Positions 1 to 5,879 of a stretch of 12,712 nt of DNA are shown piece after piece; position 1 is the first letter of the stretch, and each line of letters opens with the position of its first letter. The translations under genes and the position numbers were made by a program. The notes under the pieces were generated by a model. It was not told the origin of the DNA. It searched no databases and worked only from the letters and a program-made list of their open reading frames with translations. This DNA comes from DATJXG01 sp035500455 (lineage in GTDB: Bacteria; Acidobacteriota; Terriglobia; Terriglobales; Acidobacteriaceae): positions 1-12,712 of the forward strand of contig DATJXG010000421.1 of NCBI GenBank assembly GCA_035500455.1, read 5' to 3'.

Positions 1-447
1 GACGCCAAACATCAGCGCCGCAAGCAGCGCCGCGGTTCGCTGCTTCAGCAGCCTGACACCCAGCAGATAGGTCAGCCCCGTCATCCCCAGATGCAGCAGA
101 ATCGTGGTCAGGTGCCAGCCGGTGGGCTCGTGGTTGAAGAGGATGTTATTCAGCCGCAGCCACAGCAGAAAAAGCGGACGATAGAAGTTGGCCGGAACCT
201 GCGGCAGGTGGCTCCAGACATGTTGCGTGAAGTAGACAGGCAGGAAATGCCAGGAATCGAGATGATTGTTCTGGACGATCTGAAAAATATCGTCGTAAAC
301 GAACTCGAAGCTGGTCGCCGGAGAATAGAGAAAATAAGTAAACGCGAGAATCAGCAGCAGCGCGGCACGGGTGAACCATCCGGCCGGCGCCGTTTTCGGC
401 GGGAAGACGATGCTGCCGGCGCCTGCGGTATTCTCGCGGAGGTTCAT
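1..447 (-). CDS. Polytopic membrane protein, GT-C / TMTC-like glycosyltransferase family, N-terminal part (partial)
   Basis: Reading leftward from an ATG at 447, the frame stays open for 149 codons to the window edge, so the C-terminal part is missing. A short cytoplasmic N-terminus is followed by a membrane segment at about residues 27-43. Next comes a YDD motif (51-53) at the start of the first external loop, then a loop containing NFYRPLF (87-93) and further hydrophobic segments around 91-104 and 113-131. An acidic pair just after the first membrane helix, with a YRPL-type stretch later, is typical of GT-C fold proteins that use lipid-linked sugars, often with C-terminal TPR repeats. It lies about 110 bp downstream of a pilin gene on the same strand, so a role in pilin or surface glycosylation is possible but only inferred. 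Upstream in-frame sequence is open to about 552 but has no better start. Family assignment is moderate; the substrate is unknown. Confidence 0.72.
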   Translation of the reverse strand, partial: MNLRENTAGAGSIVFPPKTAPAGWFTRAALLLILAFTYFLYSPATSFEFVYDDIFQIVQNNHLDSWHFLPVYFTQHVWSHLPQVPANFYRPLFLLWLRLNNILFNHEPTGWHLTTILLHLGMTGLTYLLGVRLLKQRTAALLAALMFGV

Positions 448-490
448 TTCGATATCGAGGCGTTTTCCGTTCTTTGCATTACTGCGGCAA

Positions 491-516
491 AGGGAGCAAA
501 CCGTCGCTTGCTCCCT
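491..516 (-). terminator. Hairpin 3' of pilin copy 1
   Basis: A 9-bp perfect stem (AGGGAGCAA paired with TTGCTCCCT) with an 8-nt loop lies 40 bp past the stop of the first pilin gene. The T-tract on the minus strand is short (TTT), so termination may be partial and allow read-through into the membrane gene at 447. The stem shares GGGAGCAA with the hairpins after the other two pilins. Confidence 0.55.
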
Positions 517-555
517 CGCTAACTCCGCCCGATCGCTCCGCAACCGCGTTCAGCC

Positions 556-1062
556 TTACTGCAGAGCGGACCATGCGCCACAGGCGGCGCTGGTCGTCAC
601 TGCGCCGCTGGCAGTCGGATTGGCGTGGATCACTCCGTCTTCCGTGGAGCAAAAGGCGCGTACTCCGGTCTGGTTGAGCTTCGCCGGTTCGCCATCCACC
701 ACGTAGCCAGTATTGCCTGTAGCGGCGGTATAGGTGAAGTAGTAGCCGCTCTTGGCCGTGCCGCTGGAAATGGCCAACGAAAGCGTGTAGTCGATCAAGC
801 AGGCGTTGGCGGCGGTGGCGCCGGAACAGGTATTCCCTCCAGGCCCCAGCGCTTTCAGAGTCGCCGAGTAGCCGGTGGAAGGATAAGCCGACTGGTACGA
901 AACTTCAGCTGTGTTGATGGTGCGAATGGAACTGACCGACGACGCTTCGTTAGCAGCCATACGGGCCCGCAAAAGGTTGGGAATGGCAATCGCCGCAATG
1001 ATCAGAATGATTGCCACGACGATAAGCAGCTCAATCAGCGAAAATCCCTTTTCTCGAGACAC
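556..1062 (-). CDS. Type IV pilin, PilA-like major-pilin family, copy 1
   Basis: Structural subunit of a type IV pilus, made as a prepilin, cleaved and N-methylated by prepilin peptidase, then assembled in the inner membrane. The class III signal is seen directly: a short charged leader ending in Gly, then Phe+1 and Glu+5 (G/FSLIE), then a hydrophobic helix to about mature residue 25. The mature part is 162 residues with four cysteines (two in the central loop, two near the C-terminus), which could form two disulfides. The GTG at 1062 is preferred because it gives a six-residue leader (MSREKG), the same length as in the two paralogues, and a promoter spacing like theirs. An ATG at 1080 would give a 12-residue leader and cannot be excluded. 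The frame continues open upstream to 1329, but that stretch is intergenic. It differs from copy 2 at 11 of 162 mature residues, including the last residues (WSALQ rather than WASLQ). Confidence 0.93.
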   Translation of the reverse strand: MSREKGFSLIELLIVVAIILIIAAIAIPNLLRARMAANEASSVSSIRTINTAEVSYQSAYPSTGYSATLKALGPGGNTCSGATAANACLIDYTLSLAISSGTAKSGYYFTYTAATGNTGYVVDGEPAKLNQTGVRAFCSTEDGVIHANPTASGAVTTSAACGAWSALQ

Positions 1063-1118
1063 AGGTAGGTACGCCCCCATTTGGTTGGTAGTGGTCTTGC
1101 CAAAACGGGAGTGACTCT

Positions 1119-1133
1119 GCATCCCCGAGACCA
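1119..1133 (-). promoter_or_regulatory. Sigma-54-like -24/-12 promoter of pilin copy 1
   Basis: The minus strand reads TGGTCTCGGGGATGC, with GG and GC exactly 12 nt apart as required for RpoN promoters (TGGCAC-N5-TTGC). It lies 57 nt above the GTG at 1062, similar to the 65 and 54 nt seen for copies 2 and 3. It is the weakest match of the three outside the invariant positions. Confidence 0.5.
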
Positions 1134-1206
1134 AAAAAGGAACAACCATACCAAGATATAGTGACCCGCGTTGCAGGGGCTGAATGAGCCGGAGCAAAAA
1201 TGCTAA

Positions 1207-1236
1207 GGAGCAACGGAGGTCGCCCTCCGTTGCTCC
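1207..1236 (-). terminator. Rho-independent terminator of pilin copy 2
   Basis: A 13-bp perfect stem (GGAGCAACGGAGG with CCTCCGTTGCTCC) closes a 4-nt loop, 40 bp past the pilin stop. On the minus strand it is followed within a few bases by TTTTT (1196-1200). The stem core is the same as in the hairpin after copy 3. Confidence 0.8.
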
Positions 1237-1244
1237 CAGGTCTT

Positions 1245-1263
1245 GTACCCTCCCCGGTGGTAC
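1245..1263 (-). other. Small conserved 3'-UTR hairpin of pilin copy 2
   Basis: GTACC and GGTAC arms enclose a C-rich loop between the pilin stop codon and its terminator. The same element, with a different loop, occurs at 2123-2140 after copy 3 but not after copy 1. It may be a processing or stability element; this is inference from conservation between paralogues. Confidence 0.4.
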
Positions 1264-1276
1264 TCGCCGGACTAGC

Positions 1277-1783
1277 TTACTGCAGCGACGCCCAGGCGGC
1301 GCAACCCGCAGTCGTGGTAACCGCACCACTGGCCGTCGGATTCGCGTGGATCACGCCATCTTCGTTGGAGCAGAAAGCGCGCACGCCGGTCTGGTTCAGC
1401 TTCGCCGGTTCGCCATCCACCGTGTAGCCGGTGTTGCCGGTGGCAGCGGTGTAGGTGAAGTAGTAGCCGCTCTTGGCCGTGCCGCTGGAGATAGCCAGAG
1501 ACAGCGTGTAGTCAATCAGACAGGCATTGGCAGCCGTCGCACCCGAACAGGTGTTGCCGCCCGGCCCAAGCGACTTGAGGTCGGCCGAGTAACCGGTGGA
1601 CGGATAGGCTGACTGATACGAAACTTCAGCCGTGTTGATGGTACGAATCGAACTCACTGCCGACGACTCATTGGCCGCCATACGTGCACGCAGCAGGTTC
1701 GGAATAGCGATCGCGGCGATGATCAGAATGATCGCGACCACGATCAGCAGCTCGATTAATGAAAAACCCTTCTGTTTGCGCAT
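1277..1783 (-). CDS. Type IV pilin, PilA-like major-pilin family, copy 2
   Basis: A 168-residue prepilin with leader MRKQKG, then Phe+1 and Glu+5 (FSLIE) and an Ile/Leu/Ala-rich assembly helix. The globular domain has four cysteines and a GYYFTYT aromatic strand. The length is that of ordinary type IVa pilins and far longer than the roughly 60-residue conductive pilins of Geobacter. GAGGG lies about 12 nt before the ATG. The gene has its own sigma-54-like promoter, enhancer-like block and strong terminator, so it is a self-contained transcription unit. It is intermediate between its neighbours, differing from copy 1 at 11 and from copy 3 at 8 mature residues. It shares AISSGTAKSG with copy 1 and SSAVSS and CSNED with copy 3, which suggests gene conversion or stepwise duplication. 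Confidence 0.95.
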   Translation of the reverse strand: MRKQKGFSLIELLIVVAIILIIAAIAIPNLLRARMAANESSAVSSIRTINTAEVSYQSAYPSTGYSADLKSLGPGGNTCSGATAANACLIDYTLSLAISSGTAKSGYYFTYTAATGNTGYTVDGEPAKLNQTGVRAFCSNEDGVIHANPTASGAVTTTAGCAAWASLQ

Positions 1784-1847
1784 CTCGTTTATTTTCCCTC
1801 TTCTCCGTTTAAGTCTGGTCTCAGCGACCGGATTTGCCTTTGTATTC

Positions 1848-1862
1848 GCATTTTAGTAGCCA
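1848..1862 (-). promoter_or_regulatory. Sigma-54-like -24/-12 promoter of pilin copy 2
   Basis: The minus strand reads TGGCTACTAAAATGC, with GG and GC 12 nt apart. The surrounding block (CTGGYT-C--AAAATGCG) is conserved upstream of copy 3. The predicted transcript start lies about 50 nt before the ATG. PilA genes in several phyla are transcribed by RpoN with PilR, which fits. Confidence 0.65.
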
Positions 1863-1980
1863 GAGGCGGCGGTTACCAAAGTGAGATGGGGCAGTGGTTC
1901 TAGGCTTTTGTTTTCAATGCTTCCGGTGCCTTCCGTCACCCTTCATTATGCCTCGAATCAGCCGCAATCGTATTCCTGGC

Positions 1981-2026
1981 GTGTCAGATTTTGTCTCCGG
2001 AACTGACATTTTGTGTCAGTTTGGGA
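1981..2026 (-). promoter_or_regulatory. Enhancer-like upstream activating site of pilin copy 2
   Basis: A perfect inverted repeat, CTGACA-TTTTG-TGTCAG (2003-2019), is preceded by another GTGTCAG at 1981. The block begins about 119 bp above the sigma-54-like promoter and is conserved at 2851-2898 above copy 3 with nearly the same spacing. Repeated GTGTC motifs resemble PilR-type (NtrC-family) binding sites; the regulator itself is not in this window. Confidence 0.5.
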
Positions 2027-2086
2027 CGCTCTCGAGTGGCGGGTTCCTTCTGGCGACCGTTTTCGTTCTAGAGGCCAAAAGTCAAA

Positions 2087-2115
2087 GGGAGCAACGGATT
2101 AACTCCGTTGCTCCC
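2087..2115 (-). terminator. Rho-independent terminator of pilin copy 3
   Basis: A 12-bp perfect stem (GGGAGCAACGGA with TCCGTTGCTCCC) closes a 5-nt loop, 47 bp past the pilin stop. On the minus strand TTTGACTTTT follows. The stem sequence is shared with the terminator of copy 2. Confidence 0.75.
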
Positions 2116-2122
2116 AGGCTCC

Positions 2123-2140
2123 GTACCCTCCCCCAGGTAC
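2123..2140 (-). other. Small conserved 3'-UTR hairpin of pilin copy 3
   Basis: GTACC/GGTAC arms around a C-rich loop sit between the stop codon and the terminator, equivalent to 1245-1263 after copy 2. Confidence 0.4.
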
Positions 2141-2162
2141 TTTGCCCAACCCGTTTGCGATG

Positions 2163-2669
2163 CTATTGCAGAGTAGCCCAGGCGGCGCAACCGGCCGTTG
2201 TAGTAACCGCACCACTGGCCGTCGGATTGGCGTGGATCACGCCGTCTTCGTTGGAACAGAAGGCGCGCACGCCGGTCTGATTGAGCTTTGCCGGCTCGCC
2301 GTCGTTGGTGTAACCGGTTCCGCCGGTGGCGACCGTGTAAGTGAAGTAGTAGCCGCTTTTGGCGGTGGCGCTGGTGGTAGCCAGCGACAACGTGTAGTCA
2401 ATCAGGCAGGCATTCGCTGCCGTTGCTCCTGAACAGGTGTTTCCACCCGGGCCGAGTGATGCCAAATCTGCCGAATAACCGGTGGAAGGATACGCTGACT
2501 GATAGGAAACTTCCGCCGTGTTGATGGTGCGAATCGAACTCACCGCCGACGACTCATTGGCTGCCATCCGGGCCCGCAGGAGGTTCGGGATGGCGATCGC
2601 GGCAATGATCAGAATAATCGCCACCACGATCAACAATTCAATTAATGAAAAACCCTTGTTCTTACGCAT
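2163..2669 (-). CDS. Type IV pilin, PilA-like major-pilin family, copy 3
   Basis: A 168-residue prepilin: leader MRKNKG, Phe+1/Glu+5, the same transmembrane assembly helix, and a globular domain with the same four cysteines. GAGGGG about 9 nt before the ATG is a good ribosome binding site. It differs from copy 2 at eight mature residues, clustered in the central variable strand-loop region (ATTSA, TVATGG, YTND). It is the most upstream of the array, about 280 bp after the phosphatase gene, with its own sigma-54-like promoter and enhancer-like block. The near-identity suggests these are alternative major pilins rather than minor pilins, which normally differ strongly from each other. Confidence 0.95.
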   Translation of the reverse strand: MRKNKGFSLIELLIVVAIILIIAAIAIPNLLRARMAANESSAVSSIRTINTAEVSYQSAYPSTGYSADLASLGPGGNTCSGATAANACLIDYTLSLATTSATAKSGYYFTYTVATGGTGYTNDGEPAKLNQTGVRAFCSNEDGVIHANPTASGAVTTTAGCAAWATLQ

Positions 2670-2722
2670 CTATCGTTCCCCTCTCGCAGGTTTTGCCTCA
2701 TCGCTGAGGTACACTCCTCTCC

Positions 2723-2737
2723 GCATTTTGTGAACCA
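2723..2737 (-). promoter_or_regulatory. Sigma-54-like -24/-12 promoter of pilin copy 3
   Basis: The minus strand reads TGGTTCACAAAATGC with the required 12-nt GG-to-GC spacing, 54 nt above the ATG. The flanking bases match the promoter of copy 2. Confidence 0.65.
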
Positions 2738-2850
2738 GAACGGGCCATTACCTTGGTGGAGAGGGGGAGTCGTTTTACCCCGTATTTTCAACGCGCCGCG
2801 TCCCGTTAGTTACTGTCCGTAATCATTACGGCCACCGGTTTTTGGTCGCA

Positions 2851-2898
2851 GTTGCCAGATTTTGTCGGTCGGAAACAACACTTCGTGTCAGTTTTTGG
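2851..2898 (-). promoter_or_regulatory. Enhancer-like upstream activating site of pilin copy 3
   Basis: Contains CAGATTTTGTC, CGGAA and GTGTCAGTTT in the same order and spacing as the block above copy 2, starting about 114 bp above the promoter. The inverted repeat is less perfect here (AACAACACTTCGTGTCAG). The site lies just past the end of the phosphatase gene. Confidence 0.45.
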
Positions 2899-2951
2899 AT
2901 TGGAAAAACGCTGGTGGCGGAGTACTGAGGAGTACTTACGGAGGAGCGCAG

Positions 2952-4190
2952 TCACTGCGCTTTTATTACTACGCAGGTAATGTCATCGTGCTGGGCGGTG
3001 GCGCCGACGAAGGTCTCCAGCTCCGCCATTACCCGCTTCAGAAGGTCCTGCGGGCCGAGGTGGCTGTTGGTTCGAAGAATCGCCAGCAGACGGGGCTCTC
3101 CGAACTCTTCATCGGTAGCGTTTACGGCTTCAACCAAACCGTCCGTGAAGATCACCAGCCAATCGCCGGGCTGCAAAGTGATGGTTGCCGAGGGATACTG
3201 CCCATCGATCAGAATGCCCAGGGGCAGCCCGCCTTCGGAGAGGTGCTCCACCGCGCCCGATTCCCGCTGAACGATGGGGGCGTTGTGCCCTGCGTTGACG
3301 TAAGTGAGGGCGCGAGCCGAGGGATCGAACTCCGACAGGAAGGCGGTGGTAAAGCGCCGCCCGTCCTGGCTGTTGGAGCAGGCGTAACGGTTCATCCCCT
3401 GGGTGAGATCAGACAGCGGGCAGGGAATCGCTGAGAGAGTTTTAAGGCTCGCCTGGAAGGTCGCCATCAGCAGCGCGGCTGGAATGCTCTTCCCGGCAAC
3501 GTCGGCCACCGCGATCAGGAATTTCGGGGTTTGACTGGACGCAGCCTGCGGGTTGTCCTGCCGGGCGAAAACGTCATAGAAATCGCCGGCGACGGTGTTC
3601 GCTGGCCGGGCGGCAAATGCGATCTTGAGCCCCGGAACGTCCGGCGGGTTAGCCGGGACCAGCCATTGCTGGATGTCGCGGGCGATTTCCAGATCGCGCT
3701 TCATGGTGACGCGGTCGGCGACCTCCAGCATGAGCAGGAGAAACAGCAGCACCCCGCCGTAGAAGCGCAAATCGAACTGCCCAATTTGAACTCCGCCTGC
3801 CTTGTTCTGATAGGTGAAGCTGGTGGAAGGAAGCAGCAGCAGCACCATGCCCAGCAGGAGCAGCACGCGCCGCGCGGGAGTGAGCTTCTCCAGAATGGCC
3901 CAGGAAAATTCCTGCACGCGGTGGAAGAAGCTACCGCGCTGCCCGGGCTCGCGGGCATCGACGTCGCGCTGGTAGAAGCGGTAGCTGGCGCGGGCGTCCG
4001 CCTTGAACTGGCGCCACAACTGGCCGAGTTCCATGCCCTCGGTAACCCGCAGCCAGAAGCGATCGAGCCGCTGCAAGAAAGCTGGGCGATTGGCCGCTCC
4101 TGGAGGAGCCTGTGGCGGTGGCGGTCCTGGCGGCGGGGTTCCGGAGTACGTCCAGTTCCGCGGCGGCGAGTTGGGCGGTTGAGACGACAT
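2952..4190 (-). CDS. Membrane-anchored SpoIIE/RsbU-type PP2C serine phosphatase
   Basis: A 412-residue Mn/Mg-dependent protein serine phosphatase of the PPM/SpoIIE type, a family that usually dephosphorylates anti-sigma-factor antagonists in partner-switching circuits. A proline-rich, probably disordered N-terminus (1-35) and an amphipathic region are followed by two hydrophobic segments (about 107-122 and 144-157). A helical linker ending in RDIQQWLVP (171-179), the usual RsbU-type junction, leads into the catalytic domain. Metal-binding acids are visible in AGDFYDV (201-207), VADVAGKS (228-235), FTDGLVEA (348-355) and HDDIT (401-405), with GHNAP at 301-305, so it should be active. No sensor domain (PAS, GAF, HAMP) is recognisable, and no anti-sigma kinase or STAS partner is next to it. 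It is divergent from the gene at 4340 and upstream of the pilin array; a link to pilus expression is only positional. Confidence 0.93.
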   Translation of the reverse strand: MSSQPPNSPPRNWTYSGTPPPGPPPPQAPPGAANRPAFLQRLDRFWLRVTEGMELGQLWRQFKADARASYRFYQRDVDAREPGQRGSFFHRVQEFSWAILEKLTPARRVLLLLGMVLLLLPSTSFTYQNKAGGVQIGQFDLRFYGGVLLFLLLMLEVADRVTMKRDLEIARDIQQWLVPANPPDVPGLKIAFAARPANTVAGDFYDVFARQDNPQAASSQTPKFLIAVADVAGKSIPAALLMATFQASLKTLSAIPCPLSDLTQGMNRYACSNSQDGRRFTTAFLSEFDPSARALTYVNAGHNAPIVQRESGAVEHLSEGGLPLGILIDGQYPSATITLQPGDWLVIFTDGLVEAVNATDEEFGEPRLLAILRTNSHLGPQDLLKRVMAELETFVGATAQHDDITCVVIKAQ

Positions 4191-4221
4191 CTCTATGCTT
4201 TGTAAACTCGATTCGCAAGCG

Positions 4222-4227
4222 ATTATA
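4222..4227 (-). promoter_or_regulatory. Candidate -10 box (TATAAT) for the phosphatase gene
   Basis: A consensus TATAAT on the minus strand lies about 32 nt above the phosphatase ATG, giving a predicted leader of about 25 nt. No good -35 element is seen at 16-18 bp spacing. Confidence 0.4.
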
Positions 4228-4339
4228 GTCCCGTGAACCGTTCCCGACCTGTGCGAGGGCTCACACTCCCAGACTGCTTACGTCGACCTTACGCGCGCCG
4301 CCGACTGCCGGCGCGGAATGGGGTAAGCTGTAGCGTCGA

Positions 4340-5782
4340 ATGAGGAAGCTCCCCCAATTCCTGCTCATATGCGCGGCCGTTCTGCTGGTGGGATTGACCC
4401 TGGTGCGGGCGGGACAGTCCTGGCGAAACGATTCTCACCTCGACCATGTAGCCGGCGCATGGACCGCCATGGCGCTGGATCTGAGGCACGGCATTTTCTA
4501 CCGCGCGCCATTCGGGCCTGCGGGGTATGGCGGGACGCGATTCTTTCCTCTGTATTTTTCTCTTCATGCCGCGCTTCTCAGAATCGTGGGATGGCGCGCC
4601 GCGGGATATTTTCTGTCGTCCGCCAGCATCGTTCTACTGCTGGCGGGAGTGTACGTTTTGCTGCGCCGCCTGGGGACCGGCCGCTGGTTGGCTGCAGCGG
4701 CGGTGCTAGCGACGCTTGCAGGCTCCAGCGTGCAGGATGCTCTGCTGACCATCCGGGAAGACGGCATGGCTGCGATGTTCAGCGTCTGGGGGCTTGCGCT
4801 TTGTGTGGGACGTGAACCCTCGCGCCGCCGGATTTATCTCGCGGCTCTGCTTTTTTCCCTCGCGTTTGCCACCAAGGAAAGCTCGGTTTCCGCCGCGGGC
4901 GCGCTGTTTCTTTCTTTCATCCTAGCGAAGCGAATTCGCGCCGCCCTGCATTTTCTCGGCGCCACTTCGGTGGGATACGCCGTGGTCATGGCTGCGATGT
5001 ATTTGGCCAGCTCGGGGCGCGCCTTTGCCGCCTTCCGCTTCACGCTGGCCACCGGCAGCAGCCTGAGCAGTCTGCTTTACAGTCCGGTGGCGATGGTGCA
5101 GATGATGCACGGGTACGTTGCGGAAACGGTGTTGCTGGTGCTCGGGCTGGCTGCCTTGATCGCGACTTCCGCGCAGGGGATTTGCCGCATTGCTTCGCTG
5201 TGGTTTGTGTGCGCCCTGGGGGTGACGCTGGTGATCTTCAGTTCCGATGGCACGGCCGGCAACCACTTGATGGAACTGCACATCGCGGCGGTGGTGATGT
5301 TTGTCACCTGGGCGTCGGATGTCCTCTCGCCGGGGGCCGTTATCGCCGTGCTCGCCGCCGCCTGCATGTTGGCCTGGACCGAAGTGCTGGGGCAGCACGC
5401 CGGTGTGGACGCGGTTCCGATGCGGGCGCAGTTGCAGCAGATCGTGGAGGCCATCGGGCCGACCGACAAACCGATTCTCGCGGACGACCCACTGGTGCCG
5501 ATCACCGCCGGCCAGCAGCCCTACGTGCTCGATGCCTTCATGCTGCGCGTCATCCGCGAGCACGACCCGTCGTTTTCCGATCCCTTATGGCAGAAGCTGC
5601 GGCAGCGGCAATTCGCCGCGGTGGTTCTTCTGGATAATCCCGATAGTGATGAGGGCAGCGACACTTACTCGAACTATCACTTCGGCGACGACTTCGTTCC
5701 GCTGGTTGAGGAGAATTATCAGCCGGGGAAGAGCGTTGGGGGGCAGTATGTGTTTTTGCCCAAGGCGAGCCCGGCTCCGTGA
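4340..5782 (+). CDS. Polytopic membrane protein, putative GT-C (GT39/87-like) glycosyltransferase
   Basis: A 480-residue protein with a membrane helix at about 6-23, a short external loop with an acidic residue (HLDH, 33-36), and about nine to eleven further hydrophobic helices up to about residue 350. An IREDG motif (138-142) and a LAFATKES stretch (174-181) sit where related polyprenyl-phosphate-sugar-dependent transferases have them. A non-membrane C-terminal domain (about 360-480) contains ILADDPLVP, then AGQQPYVLDAF; I have seen this pattern in bacterial GT-C-like proteins with a periplasmic tail. It therefore probably transfers a lipid-linked sugar on the outer face of the inner membrane, but donor and acceptor are unknown and catalysis is not proven. 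It is a single-gene unit, divergent from the phosphatase and convergent with the peptidase. The ribosome binding site before the ATG is weak. Confidence 0.75.
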   Translation: MRKLPQFLLICAAVLLVGLTLVRAGQSWRNDSHLDHVAGAWTAMALDLRHGIFYRAPFGPAGYGGTRFFPLYFSLHAALLRIVGWRAAGYFLSSASIVLLLAGVYVLLRRLGTGRWLAAAAVLATLAGSSVQDALLTIREDGMAAMFSVWGLALCVGREPSRRRIYLAALLFSLAFATKESSVSAAGALFLSFILAKRIRAALHFLGATSVGYAVVMAAMYLASSGRAFAAFRFTLATGSSLSSLLYSPVAMVQMMHGYVAETVLLVLGLAALIATSAQGICRIASLWFVCALGVTLVIFSSDGTAGNHLMELHIAAVVMFVTWASDVLSPGAVIAVLAAACMLAWTEVLGQHAGVDAVPMRAQLQQIVEAIGPTDKPILADDPLVPITAGQQPYVLDAFMLRVIREHDPSFSDPLWQKLRQRQFAAVVLLDNPDSDEGSDTYSNYHFGDDFVPLVEENYQPGKSVGGQYVFLPKASPAP

Positions 5783-5879
5783 TGAAAGATCCGTTGCTTA
5801 CGCCGGCCGTCACCCGCGAATTGGGTAACCGAACGCAGTCAATCTGAGTGAGCGCGAATGGCGTTCAGTGAGATGCGCT

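Noticed and set aside
1063..1329. N-terminal extension of pilin copy 1 to an ATG at 1329 (257 residues)
   Set aside because: It would translate across the terminator and promoter regions and bury the prepilin leader internally; paralogues start just before the GF cleavage site.
1277..2669. Geobacter-type conductive short pilins
   Set aside because: The mature proteins are 162 residues with a full cysteine-containing globular domain, not the roughly 60-residue truncated form.
2946..2960. GCGCAGTCACTGCGC followed by TTTTATT on the plus strand as a terminator
   Set aside because: There is no plus-strand gene before it, and it overlaps the stop codon of the minus-strand phosphatase; on the minus strand there is no T-tract.
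5783..5879. Terminator between the convergent membrane protein and peptidase genes
   Set aside because: Only GAACGC and GCGTTC with a long loop could be paired; there is no T-tract and no convincing hairpin.
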